Assembly (NCBI RefSeq): GCF_901709675.1
Contig: NC_051102.1
Location: 4,685,412-4,749,411 of the forward strand
Length of the DNA stretch: 64,000 nt
From: Syngnathus acus
Lineage: Eukaryota > Chordata > Actinopteri > Syngnathiformes > Syngnathidae
Direction: 5' to 3'
Below, piece by piece: positions 52,169 through 61,867 of this stretch; the first letter of the stretch is position 1; every line of letters starts with the position of its first letter. A model generated the notes under the pieces. It saw only the letters and a list, made by a program, of their open reading frames with translations. It ran no database searches and was not told where the DNA came from. The position numbers were made by a program, and so were the translations under genes.

Positions 52169-54410
52169 CTTCAGGAGGGAGAGGAGTGTTACAAATCAGA
52201 GATCATACTCTAATTTGACCTTCAACCGGAACTATGTTGGTCTGTTTTGACCTAAGTTCAGTCCTCGAGCGCCCCTGTCCACCCTGTAAAGGAGGCTGGA
52301 TTGTACAGAGTGCATGGTACAGGACGTGGACACCCCTGCCTAACACTAACATTGACCCAACTAACCCTAAAATGGATGATCCAAACCCTTACCACGCTAA
52401 CTCAGCGTATTGCACCTACTGCATAAACATGGTTGGCATACGCGATGACTCCGGTGCCACTGCGACAGCAGTTCATTGGGACAGTCATGGTCCACACGTT
52501 GGTCTCTGGGTTGTAATACTCGGCTGTTCGCAAGGGCTCGTTCCCATTAAAACCACCGCAAACGTAAACCTGAAAACCAAATGCAAAATGACTATTAAAT
52601 TCCAGACATGATAATACAGAAAAACATCTATATCCTAATCCTAATAAGTAATATTCTATCATAATAAAAAAATAGATATTTTAAGCAAGTGAAATGCTCT
52701 CAAATGAAGAAATACATTAACTAGCGAAGATCAAGCATGTCTTACCTAAAATCTGAACCTTAGATTTTTGATTTTGCAGTGTGCCTTCAGTATTACCTAC
52801 CTTGTTGTTGAGGGTGGTGCAGCTGGCGTCGCTTCTGTGCTCATGCATACTGGCGATAAGAGTCCATTGGTTGGTCTCGGGCGTGTAGTACTCTGCATTT
52901 TTTAGTCTTATACGACCATCCACGCCACCGATGGCGTACACGCGCCCGTTTAGTACAGTGACGCTCACGGAGCAGCGGCGAAAATGCATGGGTGCCACCT
53001 GGTGCCAGGTGCGAGTGTTCACATCAAAGCGCCTGACAGTGTTGTAGTGCCTGCGGCCATCAAATCCACCCACACAGTAGACAGAGTTGCCCAGGAAGGC
53101 AGTGCCGAAGTAAGCGTGCGGTTGCTCCATGTTCTCGACCAGGTCGGCCCACGTGTTGGCGTGCACGTCGTACGCCTCGATGAGGTGCGTCGGGTTGGGG
53201 CCGCTGAAGCCGCCGATAGCGAGCAGGATGGCGGAAGGCAGGCGAGGACGGGCCACCAAGTTGCGGTAGCCGCACACCGAGTTTGTGGTCATGTGGCACA
53301 TGATACGGGTGGCCAAGGCAACTATGTCCATGCATTTCCTGCTGTCCTGGATCAGTTGATTGGGCAGCACCTTGATTGCAATGAACTCCACACTTGTCAA
53401 CGCGAGACGGACCTACGCAGCGGAAAGCAGAATCAGGTTGGCAGCAATGGGGGGGGGGGGGGGTCTATGAACTTCGGTCAGCCATACGTCGTCTGACACC
53501 TAACCCAAAATCCGAATGATTGCGAATAGCACCCCGACCTATAACGTACACCAAATCCCACACCTACCCTTACTATGACCTGTAACTCTAAGACTAACTG
53601 ACCAATTTCTTGATTACAGCCTAATCCTAAACCCAAACATTATAGATCGTGTACTGTGGACTGCAAAGTCCAGTTTCCAAAGTGCTTGTCTGACTTACTT
53701 TGGCCAGCAGCAACGCCATGTTTTCACCTCGCTCCCAAGGTGCATGTGCGATCCAGTGCAAAATGGCTTCATAAACGGTATTCTCTGTTTTCACCATAAG
53801 GTCATCCCTGTCCAGAATGTCACACAAGTCCTGTACGGAGAGTTGCTGCAACTCGTTTGAACAGGCAACATCTTCAAAGTGGTAGAGGATGTACCGGTAG
53901 GCGTTTCGCTGCAGGTCCGGGGTGTAGCAGTTCCTTGTGAACTGCCAGATGCCAATACAGTTTTCTGGAGAGAGGTGTTCCGTTAGAAATGCGCAGCAGG
54001 TCTGGACGATGCCGGTTATGTTGAACCGGTCTGCAGCCAGCAACAAATCCTTGACATTGTTTTTTGTCACCGACACTTTGCCGGCGTATGCAAAGTCGAC
54101 AAATAGTTGCATTAAATGCGCCGTCAGACCATGTATGACGTAGACCCTCTGGTCCGGAGCCGACCAACGTAGAAAGAGGGCTCTGAACATTTGGTAGAAT
54201 GAATATCATTAGTTTTTCCTCTCGAAAACATTCTTCTTGTTTGTTTTGCTTATCATCAACTCACCTGAAGTATTGACTGCACATGCAAAAAATAATCTTG
54301 TGGATATGAAATTCAGCATTGTCAACCCTGATGACCGCATCGCTTAGTTTCCTTGTTAGACGTAGTTCGTCATCGACAGACCTGTATGAATATTTACCAT
54401 CGTAACTCAT
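51806..54410 (-). CDS. klhl10: Kelch-like protein 10-like, copy A; five exons, complete
   Basis: A BTB-BACK-kelch protein of 584 residues. KLHL10 recruits substrates to a CUL3 ubiquitin ligase in male germ cells. Exons on the - strand are 54410-54265, 54182-53699, 53412-52801, 52569-52420 and 52168-51806, all with GT/AG ends and matching phase. Order: BTB (about 1-120; HIHKIIFCMCSQYF then RALFLRW), BACK (about 125-260; ENCIGIWQFTRN, LCDILDRDDL), and six kelch repeats from about 268, each with the GG doublet and a downstream Tyr and Trp (LLAIGG, YCVGGFDG, YAIGGVDG, YVCGGFNG, IGGFDG, FVAGGNTG). The last blade has GGNTG where copies B and C have GG(Y/F)NG. The C-terminus (ALEMENEF) lacks the MEDDV-type end of B and C. 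It is the outermost and apparently most divergent copy. The start is chosen because exon 1 supplies the conserved first BTB helix. Confidence 0.88.
52420..52569 (-). CDS. klhl10: klhl10-like A exon 4: kelch repeat 4
   Basis: A 150-bp exon. It encodes VYVCGGFNGNEPLRTAEYY and ends NHVYA before a gtaggt donor. Confidence 0.92.
52801..53412 (-). CDS. klhl10: klhl10-like A exon 3: BACK end and kelch 1-3
   Basis: A 612-bp exon. It begins VRLALTSVEFIAI, contains VARPRLPSAILLAIGG and VAPMHFRRCSVSVTV, and ends TTLNNK before a gtaggt donor. Confidence 0.94.
53699..54182 (-). CDS. klhl10: klhl10-like A exon 2: rest of BTB and BACK start
   Basis: A 484-bp exon. It encodes ALFLRWSAPDQRVYVI, LAADRFNITGIVQTCCAFL and YRYILYHFEDV, and ends ALLLAK before a gtaagt donor. 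Confidence 0.93.
54265..54410 (-). CDS. klhl10: klhl10-like A exon 1: BTB N-terminus
   Basis: It starts ATG (54410-54408) as MSYDGKYSYRS and contains LSDAVIRVDNAEFHIHKII. The donor is gtgagt, and the carry-over AG completes an Arg with exon 2 (YFRALF). It lacks homology before LSDAV, as expected for the variable N-terminus. Confidence 0.82.
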
Positions 54411-54489
54411 CTTGATAGTTTTGCCATCTCGGAACACTTTATAGGGCCTCTTCTAGCAAGTGTCAGTGGGGAATATTAACAGGAGGGTG

Positions 54490-54507
54490 GTGGGGGGGGG
54501 GGGGGGC
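54490..54507. repeat. Poly(G) tract
   Basis: A G-run with one or two interruptions, 80 bp upstream of the start codon of kelch copy A. Confidence 0.85.
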
Positions 54508-55503
54508 TCCGATTACATCATGGTGGCCTTCTATGTCGAAAGCCTCCTCGTCATCAGTGGTTTACATCATTGGCATCATTAAAGCAACCGCACTTTGGAT
54601 TGAAAGAAAACATCACTGTTCATTTTTACACTCCACATGAACAGGAGCAGAAAGACTAAGTTCCTCGGAGCCTATCCCAGTGGATTTGGGGCTGATTGAA
54701 GACGACACCATGGATTTCATATGGCACAAAAGTCACCTGCTTTCTTTGAACTCACTTGCCTTGCTGGATGAAGAAACACTCTGAATCTGGATCCTTTTCA
54801 CACGAACGAGTAGTGTCTTTTCTCAGAGAAAGTCCTAGAGCTCCAACAACCGCCAGATGTTTAAAAGGATTCTATCTGTAGCGTAGTTTTTCATGCCAGA
54901 GTCCAAAAGAGGTGGTGAACATTATCCTCAGATAATTTGCGTTAGAAATCAAACTCAATTCCAGTTCTTAATCCACTGCACCAGGTCTAAAACTTTGGAA
55001 CTGCAACAACCTGGTGCTTTGAATTGTCACGGCGGGTAGGCAGGCGGGGGAGAGTCCTCTTGATTGGACCCATCTGGTTCGCTCACATCTCACACTCCTT
55101 TTTATTGTTTGGTTACTTAATTACAATAAATCAGTTTGCCTGTTGTCTGCATACCCTTGTCAGTCTTTGGTTCAAATTTGTCAGTTTTGTAATATTGCGG
55201 TTATATAAAGTATTTCGGTAAAATTAATTGAAACGTGTAGATTTGAGTAGATGTCCCGTCACTTAAGATTCTCGAAAATGTTTGAATGTGCAATGTAAGA
55301 ATAGCATGTGTGAGAGAAGTGGAAGTTTCATAATATATGCTGGTCAGAATTAAACAAGTGTAAAACATTTAGACATCAACCCCTGGCTCTCCCCGATGCT
55401 CGAAGTTCTTGACTGACATTTGTATGCCAAAGACTAATCTTTTGCTAATTCAGTTAACTGTCCATTCAGTCATAAGGCAATTGTTCCAAAATGCTATCAT
55501 AAA

Positions 55504-55509
55504 TTTATT
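55504..55509 (-). terminator. klhl10: Candidate poly(A) signal for klhl10-like B
   Basis: AATAAA on the - strand (TTTATT on +), about 125 bp past the stop of copy B. Confidence 0.4.
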
Positions 55510-55633
55510 TCACCAAACTATTAGTTTTAATATTGTCAAAAGCAAACACTCAATGCAAAACTATCAGCGTGTGGATATGATTTCACATTTTCCAGTAATC
55601 TGTTAGCACAAAGTCACTCCGGTAATTTTTTTT

Positions 55634-55996
55634 TTAGACATCATCTTCCATATCAACTGTATCGTCCTCCAAGAACAGCAAAGGCAGGTCATTACGAAGC
55701 ATGGTATACTGGGCAATGTTGGGCAAGCCGGACATCACGCAGCAGCTCAGAGCGCTTCGAGAGATGCCCATGTCATTGGCTGCAGACCACATGCCGAGTT
55801 TCAGATCGTAGTACTCCACCAGGTTGGTGGTGGAGACACCGTTGTAGCCACCTGCCACAAAGAGACAATCCTCCACCACTTCGATGCCAAAATTGCTGCG
55901 GGGGCACTGCATGGGGGGCAGCGTGATCCAGGTGTCCGCCTCGGGGTCGTAGGCCTCGGCACTAGCTAGGCGGTCGTCACCGTCATAGCCTCCGAC
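55634..55996 (-). CDS. klhl10: klhl10-like B exon 5: kelch 5-6 and stop
   Basis: A 363-bp exon, VGGYDGDDRLASAEAYD to the acidic end VDMEDDV, with a TAA stop. Confidence 0.94.
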   Translation of the reverse strand, partial: VGGYDGDDRLASAEAYDPEADTWITLPPMQCPRSNFGIEVVEDCLFVAGGYNGVSTTNLVEYYDLKLGMWSAANDMGISRSALSCCVMSGLPNIAQYTMLRNDLPLLFLEDDTVDMEDDV

Positions 55997-58674
55997 CTTC
56001 GGGAAAAAAGCAGGATTAAACCCCAAGTTTTGAATAAATCAAATTCCTCTATTTAATATGATAAGCGGTTCAGATGATGGATGGATGGATGGATGGATGG
56101 ATGGATGGATGGATAGCATCCCATGTGGGTATCACCCTTCTACTTACAGCATACACGAGGCTGCGGTGCCCGATGACTCCTATGCCACTGCGGCGACAGC
56201 TCATGGGGGCCGTGGCCATCCACTGGTTGGTCTCTGGGCTGTAATATTCCGCCGTTTGCAAGGACTCGTTTCCGTTAAAACCACCGCAAATGTAAACCTG
56301 TAACCAAATGTGGCTGATCATTAGTGAGTTGACTCAAATAGAAGTTTCCCAACTTCTCTGCCCTGATCTGTACACTCAAATTGTGAGCAACTGAGAATCA
56401 CTCTGTTAATAACCATAAAATGGCTACCTTGAACTAAAATTGCAGACATCTTGACTTTTCAAGGTCAACTCGTGATAGATGTTAGGATTACATTTAATGC
56501 TGAATTTCTTTAACAATTCCTAGAAGCACGACGTGTAGTCATCAAATCTCAATACGATGATTCAACCACAAGCCATGACCACCACTAGCGCTCTAGTCTG
56601 TTGCTGAAGGACCACTTAAAATGGCCGTTTAGAAGCAAAACAGAGAAATTCCCATCTTTTCTGGTTAGGGTTGGGTTACCCACCGACCCTGAAGCAGATC
56701 CCTGGGAACCCCAGTTTGAGAGCCACAAACAAAACACCTCTGCCTACCTTGTCATTGAGGGCGGTGCAGCTGGCATCACTCCTCTGTTCTTGCATACTGG
56801 CAATAAGAGTCCACTGATTGGTCTCGGGTGTGTAGTACTCGGCCGTCTTTAGTCTTACACGTCCATCGTGGCCTCCTATTGCGTAAATGCATCCATTTAG
56901 CACGGTGACGCTCACATAGCAACGGCGGAAGTGCATGGGTGCCACTTCCTGCCAAGTACGAGTGTTCAGGTCAAAGCGGCTGACTGTGTTGTAGTGTTCT
57001 GTGCCGTCAAAGCCGCCCAAACAGTAAATGGCATTGTTGAGGAAAGCGGCACCGCAGTACGCCCGCGGTTGGTCCATATCGTCCAAAAGGCTGACCCAAC
57101 TGTTGGCGTGGATGTCGTACGCCTCGATGCACTGCGTCGGGTTGACTCCGCTCCAGCCACCTATTGCCAGAAGGATGGCGGAAGGCAGGCGAGGACGGGC
57201 CACGAGGTTGCAGAACCCGGACACGGAATTGGCTTTCATGTGACGTATCACTCGAGTGGCGAAATCGACCATGTCTAGACACTTGCTGCTGTTCTGTACC
57301 AGTTGGTTGGTTAGTACGTTGACAGAGATGAACTCCTCACTGGTCAGGGCCAGACGGACCTGCACAATAGACAGACAAGAAGACAATGTACGTGAAGTGA
57401 GTACTCAGTTCTAAACCAATTGATCAAACCGTTCTAGCCATGGCTACAGTTTTGAATGAATATTTGAAGGCATGATTAGGGTTTTAAGTTTGTTTTTAGC
57501 CGGTGTTAGGGCTAGTGACGATCCTAGTGGGTGTGAGTGGTTGTTCGTCTCTATATGTGCCCTGCGACTGGCAGGCGACCAGTTCAGGGTGTAGCCTTTC
57601 GCCCGATGTCCAGCACCCCGCGCGACCCTGAACAGGATAAGCGGTGTTGAAAATGGATAGATGGATCTTTAACATGTTCCCTTTCTTCCTTCAACTAGAT
57701 CATGATTAGTAGTCTGATTGGTTTCAAGTTAGTGTTTCAAACCTCGCTATGAAGTCTCAAGTTAGGGTTTAATATTAGGATAATAAAACAAAGGTCGGGG
57801 TTTGCAAGCAGCATTTCAATTTGGGGTTAGAAGCCATTGATACTCAAACCCTGAACCCGAGGCAAAGTGTTCTTCCGTTGGGTAACAATTCTTGTCGAAT
57901 TCTTGTTGTCAATAGAGCAAAAAGGTGTCTCTGATACCCTTTAATGAGTTTGTTCCACTCACCCGAGCCAGCAGCACGGCCAGGTTTCTGCCTCGCTCGC
58001 GGGGCGCATGCGCGATCCAGTGCAGGATGGCCTGGAACACAGTGTTCTCCTTCTTCACAATGAGGTCATCGCGGTCCAGGATGTCGCACAGGTCCTGCAC
58101 GGAGAGCCGGCGGAGCTCGTGCGAGGCGACCACGTCCTCAAAGTGGTAGAGGATGTACTGGTAGGCCTCAAGCTGCAGCTGTGGAACGTAATAGTTCCTG
58201 GTGAACTGCCAGATGCCCACGCAGTTTTCAGGCCTGAGCTGCTCTGTTAGAAATGCGCAGCAGATTTGAACAATGGCAATCATATTGAACTCATCGGCCG
58301 CGATCAACAACTCCTTCACATTGTCCTCTGTCACCGACACGGTGCCGGTGTATGCAAAATCGACAATGAGCTGCATTAAGCGGGCCGTCAGACCACGTAT
58401 GACATACACCCTCTGGTCTGGGTTGGACCAGCGGAGAAAGAGGGCTCTGAACAACCAGGAGACACACACACAAATAAGATCAACTTGAAATGAAAAGGTC
58501 CATCATCTTTGTCCGTCGACGTTTCCCGCCAACTCACCCAAAGTAGGGACTGCAGTTGCACAGGATGATTTTATGGATGTGGAACTCGGTGTTGTCCACA
58601 GCGATGATTGCATCGCTGAGGCCTTTGGTGAGATGCTGCAGTTGGCCACACGCCAACGGACCATCGGAACTCAT
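55634..58674 (-). CDS. klhl10: Kelch-like protein 10-like, copy B; five exons, complete
   Basis: A 581-residue BTB-BACK-kelch protein and presumed CUL3 adaptor, as for copy A. Exons on the - strand are 58674-58538, 58446-57963, 57359-56748, 56297-56148 and 55996-55634; exons 2-5 equal those of copy A in length. BTB motifs are FHIHKIILCNCSPYF and ALFLRWSNPDQRVY; BACK motifs are ENCVGIWQFTRNYY and LCDILDRDDL. Six kelch blades (AIGGWSG, CLGGFDG, AIGGHDG, ICGGFNG, VGGYDG, VAGGYNG) follow from about residue 265, then an acidic tail ending DMEDDV. Between BTB exons the junction codes Gly (YFGALF) where copy A has Arg. Two LINE/SINE-type 3' tails interrupt its introns without touching exons. Zebrafish has tandem klhl10b.1 and klhl10b.2; exact correspondence here is unknown. 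Confidence 0.92.
56060..56114 (+). mobile_element. Truncated LINE/SINE-type 3' tail with (GATG)n
   Basis: The phrase gataagcggt is followed by a (GGAT)n run, the 3' terminus typical of a widespread teleost retroposon tail. It lies in intron 4 of kelch copy B. Almost the whole element is missing. Confidence 0.5.
56148..56297 (-). CDS. klhl10: klhl10-like B exon 4: kelch repeat 4
   Basis: A 150-bp exon, VYICGGFNGNESLQTAEYY to SLVYA, with a gtaagt donor. Confidence 0.94.
56298..56747. other. klhl10: klhl10-like B intron 3
   Basis: Nothing recognisable is seen in this 450-bp intron. Confidence 0.7.
56748..57359 (-). CDS. klhl10: klhl10-like B exon 3: BACK end and kelch 1-3
   Basis: A 612-bp exon, VRLALTSEEFISVNV to CTALNDK. 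It carries the RPRLPSAILLAIGGWSG signature and blades 1-3. Confidence 0.95.
57360..57962. other. klhl10: klhl10-like B intron 2 with retroposon tail
   Basis: It contains the LINE/SINE-type 3' tail at 57521-57666, followed by TTAGGGTTTCAA-type degenerate repeats at about 57700-57850. Confidence 0.65.
57521..57666 (+). mobile_element. LINE/SINE-type 3' tail
   Basis: The sequence has the familiar teleost order: gtgccctgcgactggc, gcgaccagttcagggtg, ccagcaccc, gcgaccctgaacaggataa, then gcggt..aaaatggatagatgga. It is 5'-truncated and sits in intron 2 of kelch copy B, antisense to that gene. The clade (probably L2-like) is not certain. Confidence 0.7.
57963..58446 (-). CDS. klhl10: klhl10-like B exon 2: rest of BTB and BACK start
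   Basis: A 484-bp exon after a gttcag acceptor. It contains YTGTVSVTEDNVKELLIAAD and HWIAHAPRERGRNLAVLLAR before a gtgagt donor. Confidence 0.95.
58538..58674 (-). CDS. klhl10: klhl10-like B exon 1: BTB N-terminus
   Basis: It starts ATG (58674-58672) as MSSDGPLACGQLQHL and continues LSDAIIAVDNTEFHIHKII. The donor is gtgagt. Its length differs from copy A by 9 bp, all in the variable N-terminus. Confidence 0.85.
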
Positions 58675-59620
58675 CTTGAAGCTGTCGCAGTGTCTTCATA
58701 GTGCGGCTGGGCGTCGGCCCCGGGGTCCGAGCGGCGGGAGTTCATGGAAGAGACATTGTAGGGGGAGGGGGTAGTGGAGAGATGGGGCGGTGGTGGCGAT
58801 GGGAGATAGCATCATGCTGGGATTCTGTGTCAAAAGACGCCGACGAGTATGGCAGCGACCTCGCCCGCATCATCAAAGTCGCAATGCTTTAATAGGAAGA
58901 AACGCATCACATTACCACTTTGGACCACATTCCCACTAAAGATTCGTTGGCCCTCAGTGGGTGTTGGAGATACCCACTCCACTCCGTTTTCTTCAGTCAT
59001 ATGACTCAGGCGTAGGTGTTTTCTGAACGGTTGAAAGTTTGGGATCTAGTTTCATTGGAGAGTTACTGCGTGAAGTTGCTTCATTCAACGTGTTGTTGCT
59101 TCATACCACTGGAGGCTTTGCAGCTGCTGTTTGTAGTGAACACCTGGAGTGCTGGGATGCTTGTTTAGCAGTTTTCAATTCTTTTGTTTTTATTCACTGT
59201 ATAAAAATGCACTTCTAGATTTGGATTTCCAGTTGGACGTTTTTCTGCAGCCTGCGTACTTGTCTGGCATTCATCAGTGCTCAGCAGATTGGGCGTTCGT
59301 CAGTAACGGACAGATAAACTATTCGGTCAATCACGGACAAGTTCACTTCTGTCTGTGCTTAGTCCATCATTATGCTGCTTTAAAAACCTATCCCTATGTG
59401 AAACTTTACTTTCAGCGATGGGCCATTTCATCAGAGGGACTAAAATCCATTTCTGTTTGTTCTTAGGCTGTAATTTTTTTCTTTCTCATTTGTTCTTTTC
59501 CACCCAACTAGTTTGAAACCCTAATTTGAAACCCCAACCCTAGATTGAAACTCTACGTTAACCCTTGAAACCCTAATTTGAAACAGTTGTATTAAGTTCA
59601 TTTTGTTTTCACTTTTCAAT

Positions 59621-60945
59621 TACCGTAATTTTCGGACTATAAGTCGCTCTGGAGTACAAGTCGCATCAGCCATAAAATGCCCAAAAAAGTGAAAAAAAAC
59701 ATATATAAGTCGCTCCGGAGTATAAATCGCATTTTGGGGGGCAATTTATTCGACAAAATCCAACACCAAGAACAGTCATGAACGAGCAACAACAGGCTAA
59801 ACGATAGGTATGCTAACGTGACATAAACACAAACGAAGAGCTGAGAACGGCCCTGACGTAACATTCAGAGTTATTTAAAAAAAACTATTACATAAATAAC
59901 ACGTTTATAAAACCATCTGTGTCACTCTAATTCATTAAATCCATCGATCGTCCTTTGTCAACAATGTGCGCGCCGCTGACGGCGCTTGCACTTCAAAATA
60001 TTCCTCAGGCCCATATAACGATATATAAATTAGAAATCAAATAACTATTATATAAGCAATATTATCAAACCATCTGTGCGCTCTAAATCATTAAATCCAT
60101 CGATCAAATTCCTCGTCCTTTGTCAACAACGCCGCGCGTGAGCCCTGACGTCAGCCTCGTCGTTATTCCACAGATCTACTATATAACTATATTGTAGTGT
60201 TAACAAAGTTCAAGGAAAGACGTGGGTTTGGTAAACGGCTCTTTATTTAACAAAACAAACTTCCAGGCGTGTGGCGGCGTGGACTTCCAGCCACGGAAGT
60301 GGAAGAGAGCTCCATAGAATAGGACCGGGCGTGCGTAAAAGCCATGACCGAGCCCCATCCACCGTCCCCGGACAGCCACCCGGCCGAGCGCCGGCCCTCG
60401 ACTTCCATCCACGGAGGTGAAAGACAGCTCGGTAGAGTAGGACCGGGCGTGCGTAAAAGCCATGTCCGAGCCCCATCCACCGTCCCTGGACAGCCACCCG
60501 GCCGAGCGCCGGCCCCCGACTTCAATCCACGAAAGTGAAAGAGAGCTCCGTAGAGTAGGACCGGGCGTGGGTAAAAGCCATAATAGTTTTTCAAACCTTC
60601 TGTGTCACTCCAAATCCTTCAAACTCTTCGTCCGCCGTGTCATTTAGAAACAAAGCCGCGAATGATGCCGGTAGTACGTGGGGCCCTTCGTCATCCCGTG
60701 ATCAATCCCTTTACATAAAATTTGTCCTTTATGTAAACAACCGCCACGTCGCGCTGCTGACGTCACTTGAAATTCAAATTACAGTAATCCCTTGCTACAT
60801 CGCGGTTCGTTTATCGCGGTTTCACTTTTTTTTGGGGGGGGAATATTTTGGAAAAAAAACACATATAAGTCGCTCCTTATTATAAGTCGCCCCCCCCACC
60901 CAAACTATGAAAAAAAACGCGACTTATGGTCCGAAAATTACGGTA
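59621..60945. mobile_element. 1.3-kb non-autonomous element with the same palindromic ends
   Basis: The left end (TA then ccgtaattttcggactataa) and right end (ccgaaaattacgg then TA) match the 175-bp element. The inside has no transposase. It has a 118-bp tandem repeat (60282-60582) and spaced copies of a phrase like aaaccatctgtgtcactct at about 59911, 60070 and 60593. Confidence 0.65.
60282..60582. repeat. 118-bp tandem repeat, about 2.5 units
   Basis: Units start at 60282, 60400 and 60518, each beginning gacttc with a CCACG shortly after. The spacing is exactly 118 bp twice. The last unit stops after the shared gtaaaagccat. Confidence 0.92.
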
Positions 60946-60947
60946 CT

Positions 60948-61186
60948 TCACTGGTTCTTTTATCTCAAAGTATTTTAGGTTGCATTACCTGACATGTTTC
61001 GGCTTGTACTTCCGCCTTCATCAGAGTGTATCCCTCTGATGAAGGCGGAAGTACAAGCTGAAACCCAAAGTACAAGCCGAAACCCAAAGTATTTTAGGTT
61101 GCATTACCTGACATGTTTCGGCTTGTATTTCCGCCTTCATCATAGTGTCATCACTCTAAAATACTTTGAGATAAAAGAACCAGTGA
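60948..61186. mobile_element. Inverted-repeat element with 31-bp perfect arms
   Basis: The arm tcactggttcttttatctca... at 60948-60978 is exactly inverted at 61156-61186. Inside, the phrase tgacatgtttcggcttgta occurs twice directly, and an inverted partner (tacaagc..gaaac) lies between. It abuts the 1.3-kb element with a 2-bp gap. Confidence 0.75.
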
Positions 61187-61451
61187 CCTAATTTGAAACC
61201 TCAAACCCATTTTAAAACCCTGATTTGAAAAGCGAACCTTAGTTTGAATGAACTGAAGTCATTTCATAACAAAAATCTTCATTCACCTGAGAATGGAAGA
61301 CTTCAACAACCTGACTTACGCAAAGACTTACGCAAAAATAAAATAAAACACAATCTCATTCAAAGCAACCAGTTTCCATTGTTTCTTTTTCACCACTTCC
61401 GTTCTGAGCCCTTGAGGCATTTTTCCACATTACTTCAGAGTCATATACCAT

Positions 61452-61457
61452 TTTATT
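61452..61457 (-). terminator. klhl10: Candidate poly(A) signal for klhl10-like C
   Basis: AATAAA on the - strand (TTTATT on +), about 50 bp past the stop of copy C. Confidence 0.35.
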
Positions 61458-61507
61458 TCAGGGTTTTTCTAGCGTCAATTTTCAATATATTTCAAGATTG
61501 TCTTTGT

Positions 61508-61867
61508 CTAGACGTCATCCTCCGTGTCCATCTCATCCTCCATATACAGCAGCGGTAGATCATTCCGGAGCATGGCGTAGTGTGCCATGTTATAGAATCC
61601 CGACATCACGCAGCAAGTCAAAGCGCTTCTTGAGATCAGCATGTCACAGGCCGGAGACCACAGACCAGTGCTGAGGTCGTAATACTCGACCAGCTTGGTG
61701 GTGGAGACCCCGTTGAATCCCCCGGCCACAAAGAGGCGGTCTTCAATGACTTCAATGCCAAAGTTGCTCCGGGGGCAGTCCATGGGGGCCAGGATGATCC
61801 AGTTGTTTGTTTGCGGGTTGTAAGCCTCTGCACTGGTCAAACGAGTTTGACCGTCATATCCGCCAAC
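61508..61867 (-). CDS. klhl10: klhl10-like C exon 5: kelch 5-6 and stop
   Basis: A 360-bp exon, VGGYDGQTRLTSAEAYN to TEDDV, with a TAG stop. It is one codon shorter than in A and B, in the acidic tail. Confidence 0.94.
   Translation of the reverse strand, partial: VGGYDGQTRLTSAEAYNPQTNNWIILAPMDCPRSNFGIEVIEDRLFVAGGFNGVSTTKLVEYYDLSTGLWSPACDMLISRSALTCCVMSGFYNMAHYAMLRNDLPLLYMEDEMDTEDDV

Larger units (their letters stand above)
54411..55633. other. Intergenic, kelch copy A promoter side to copy B 3' end
   Basis: No gene is seen. A poly(G) tract lies at about 54490-54507. Copy A's promoter should lie just right of 54410, but no TATA-like box at a convincing distance was found. Confidence 0.6.
58675..61507. 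other. Intergenic between kelch copies B and C, mostly repeats
   Basis: It contains the presumed promoter of copy B just right of 58674, a 1.3-kb palindrome-ended element (59621-60945) and an inverted-repeat element (60948-61186). No coding sequence is seen. Confidence 0.65.

Noticed and set aside
52984-53496. 170-codon + strand frame opposite kelch copy A exon 3
   Set aside because: It is an antisense shadow of a strongly conserved coding exon. The same shadow appears opposite copies B and C.
60282-60582. Regular 118-bp repeats considered as a CRISPR array
   Set aside because: The repeats are contiguous without unique spacers, in a vertebrate genome, inside a transposon-like element.
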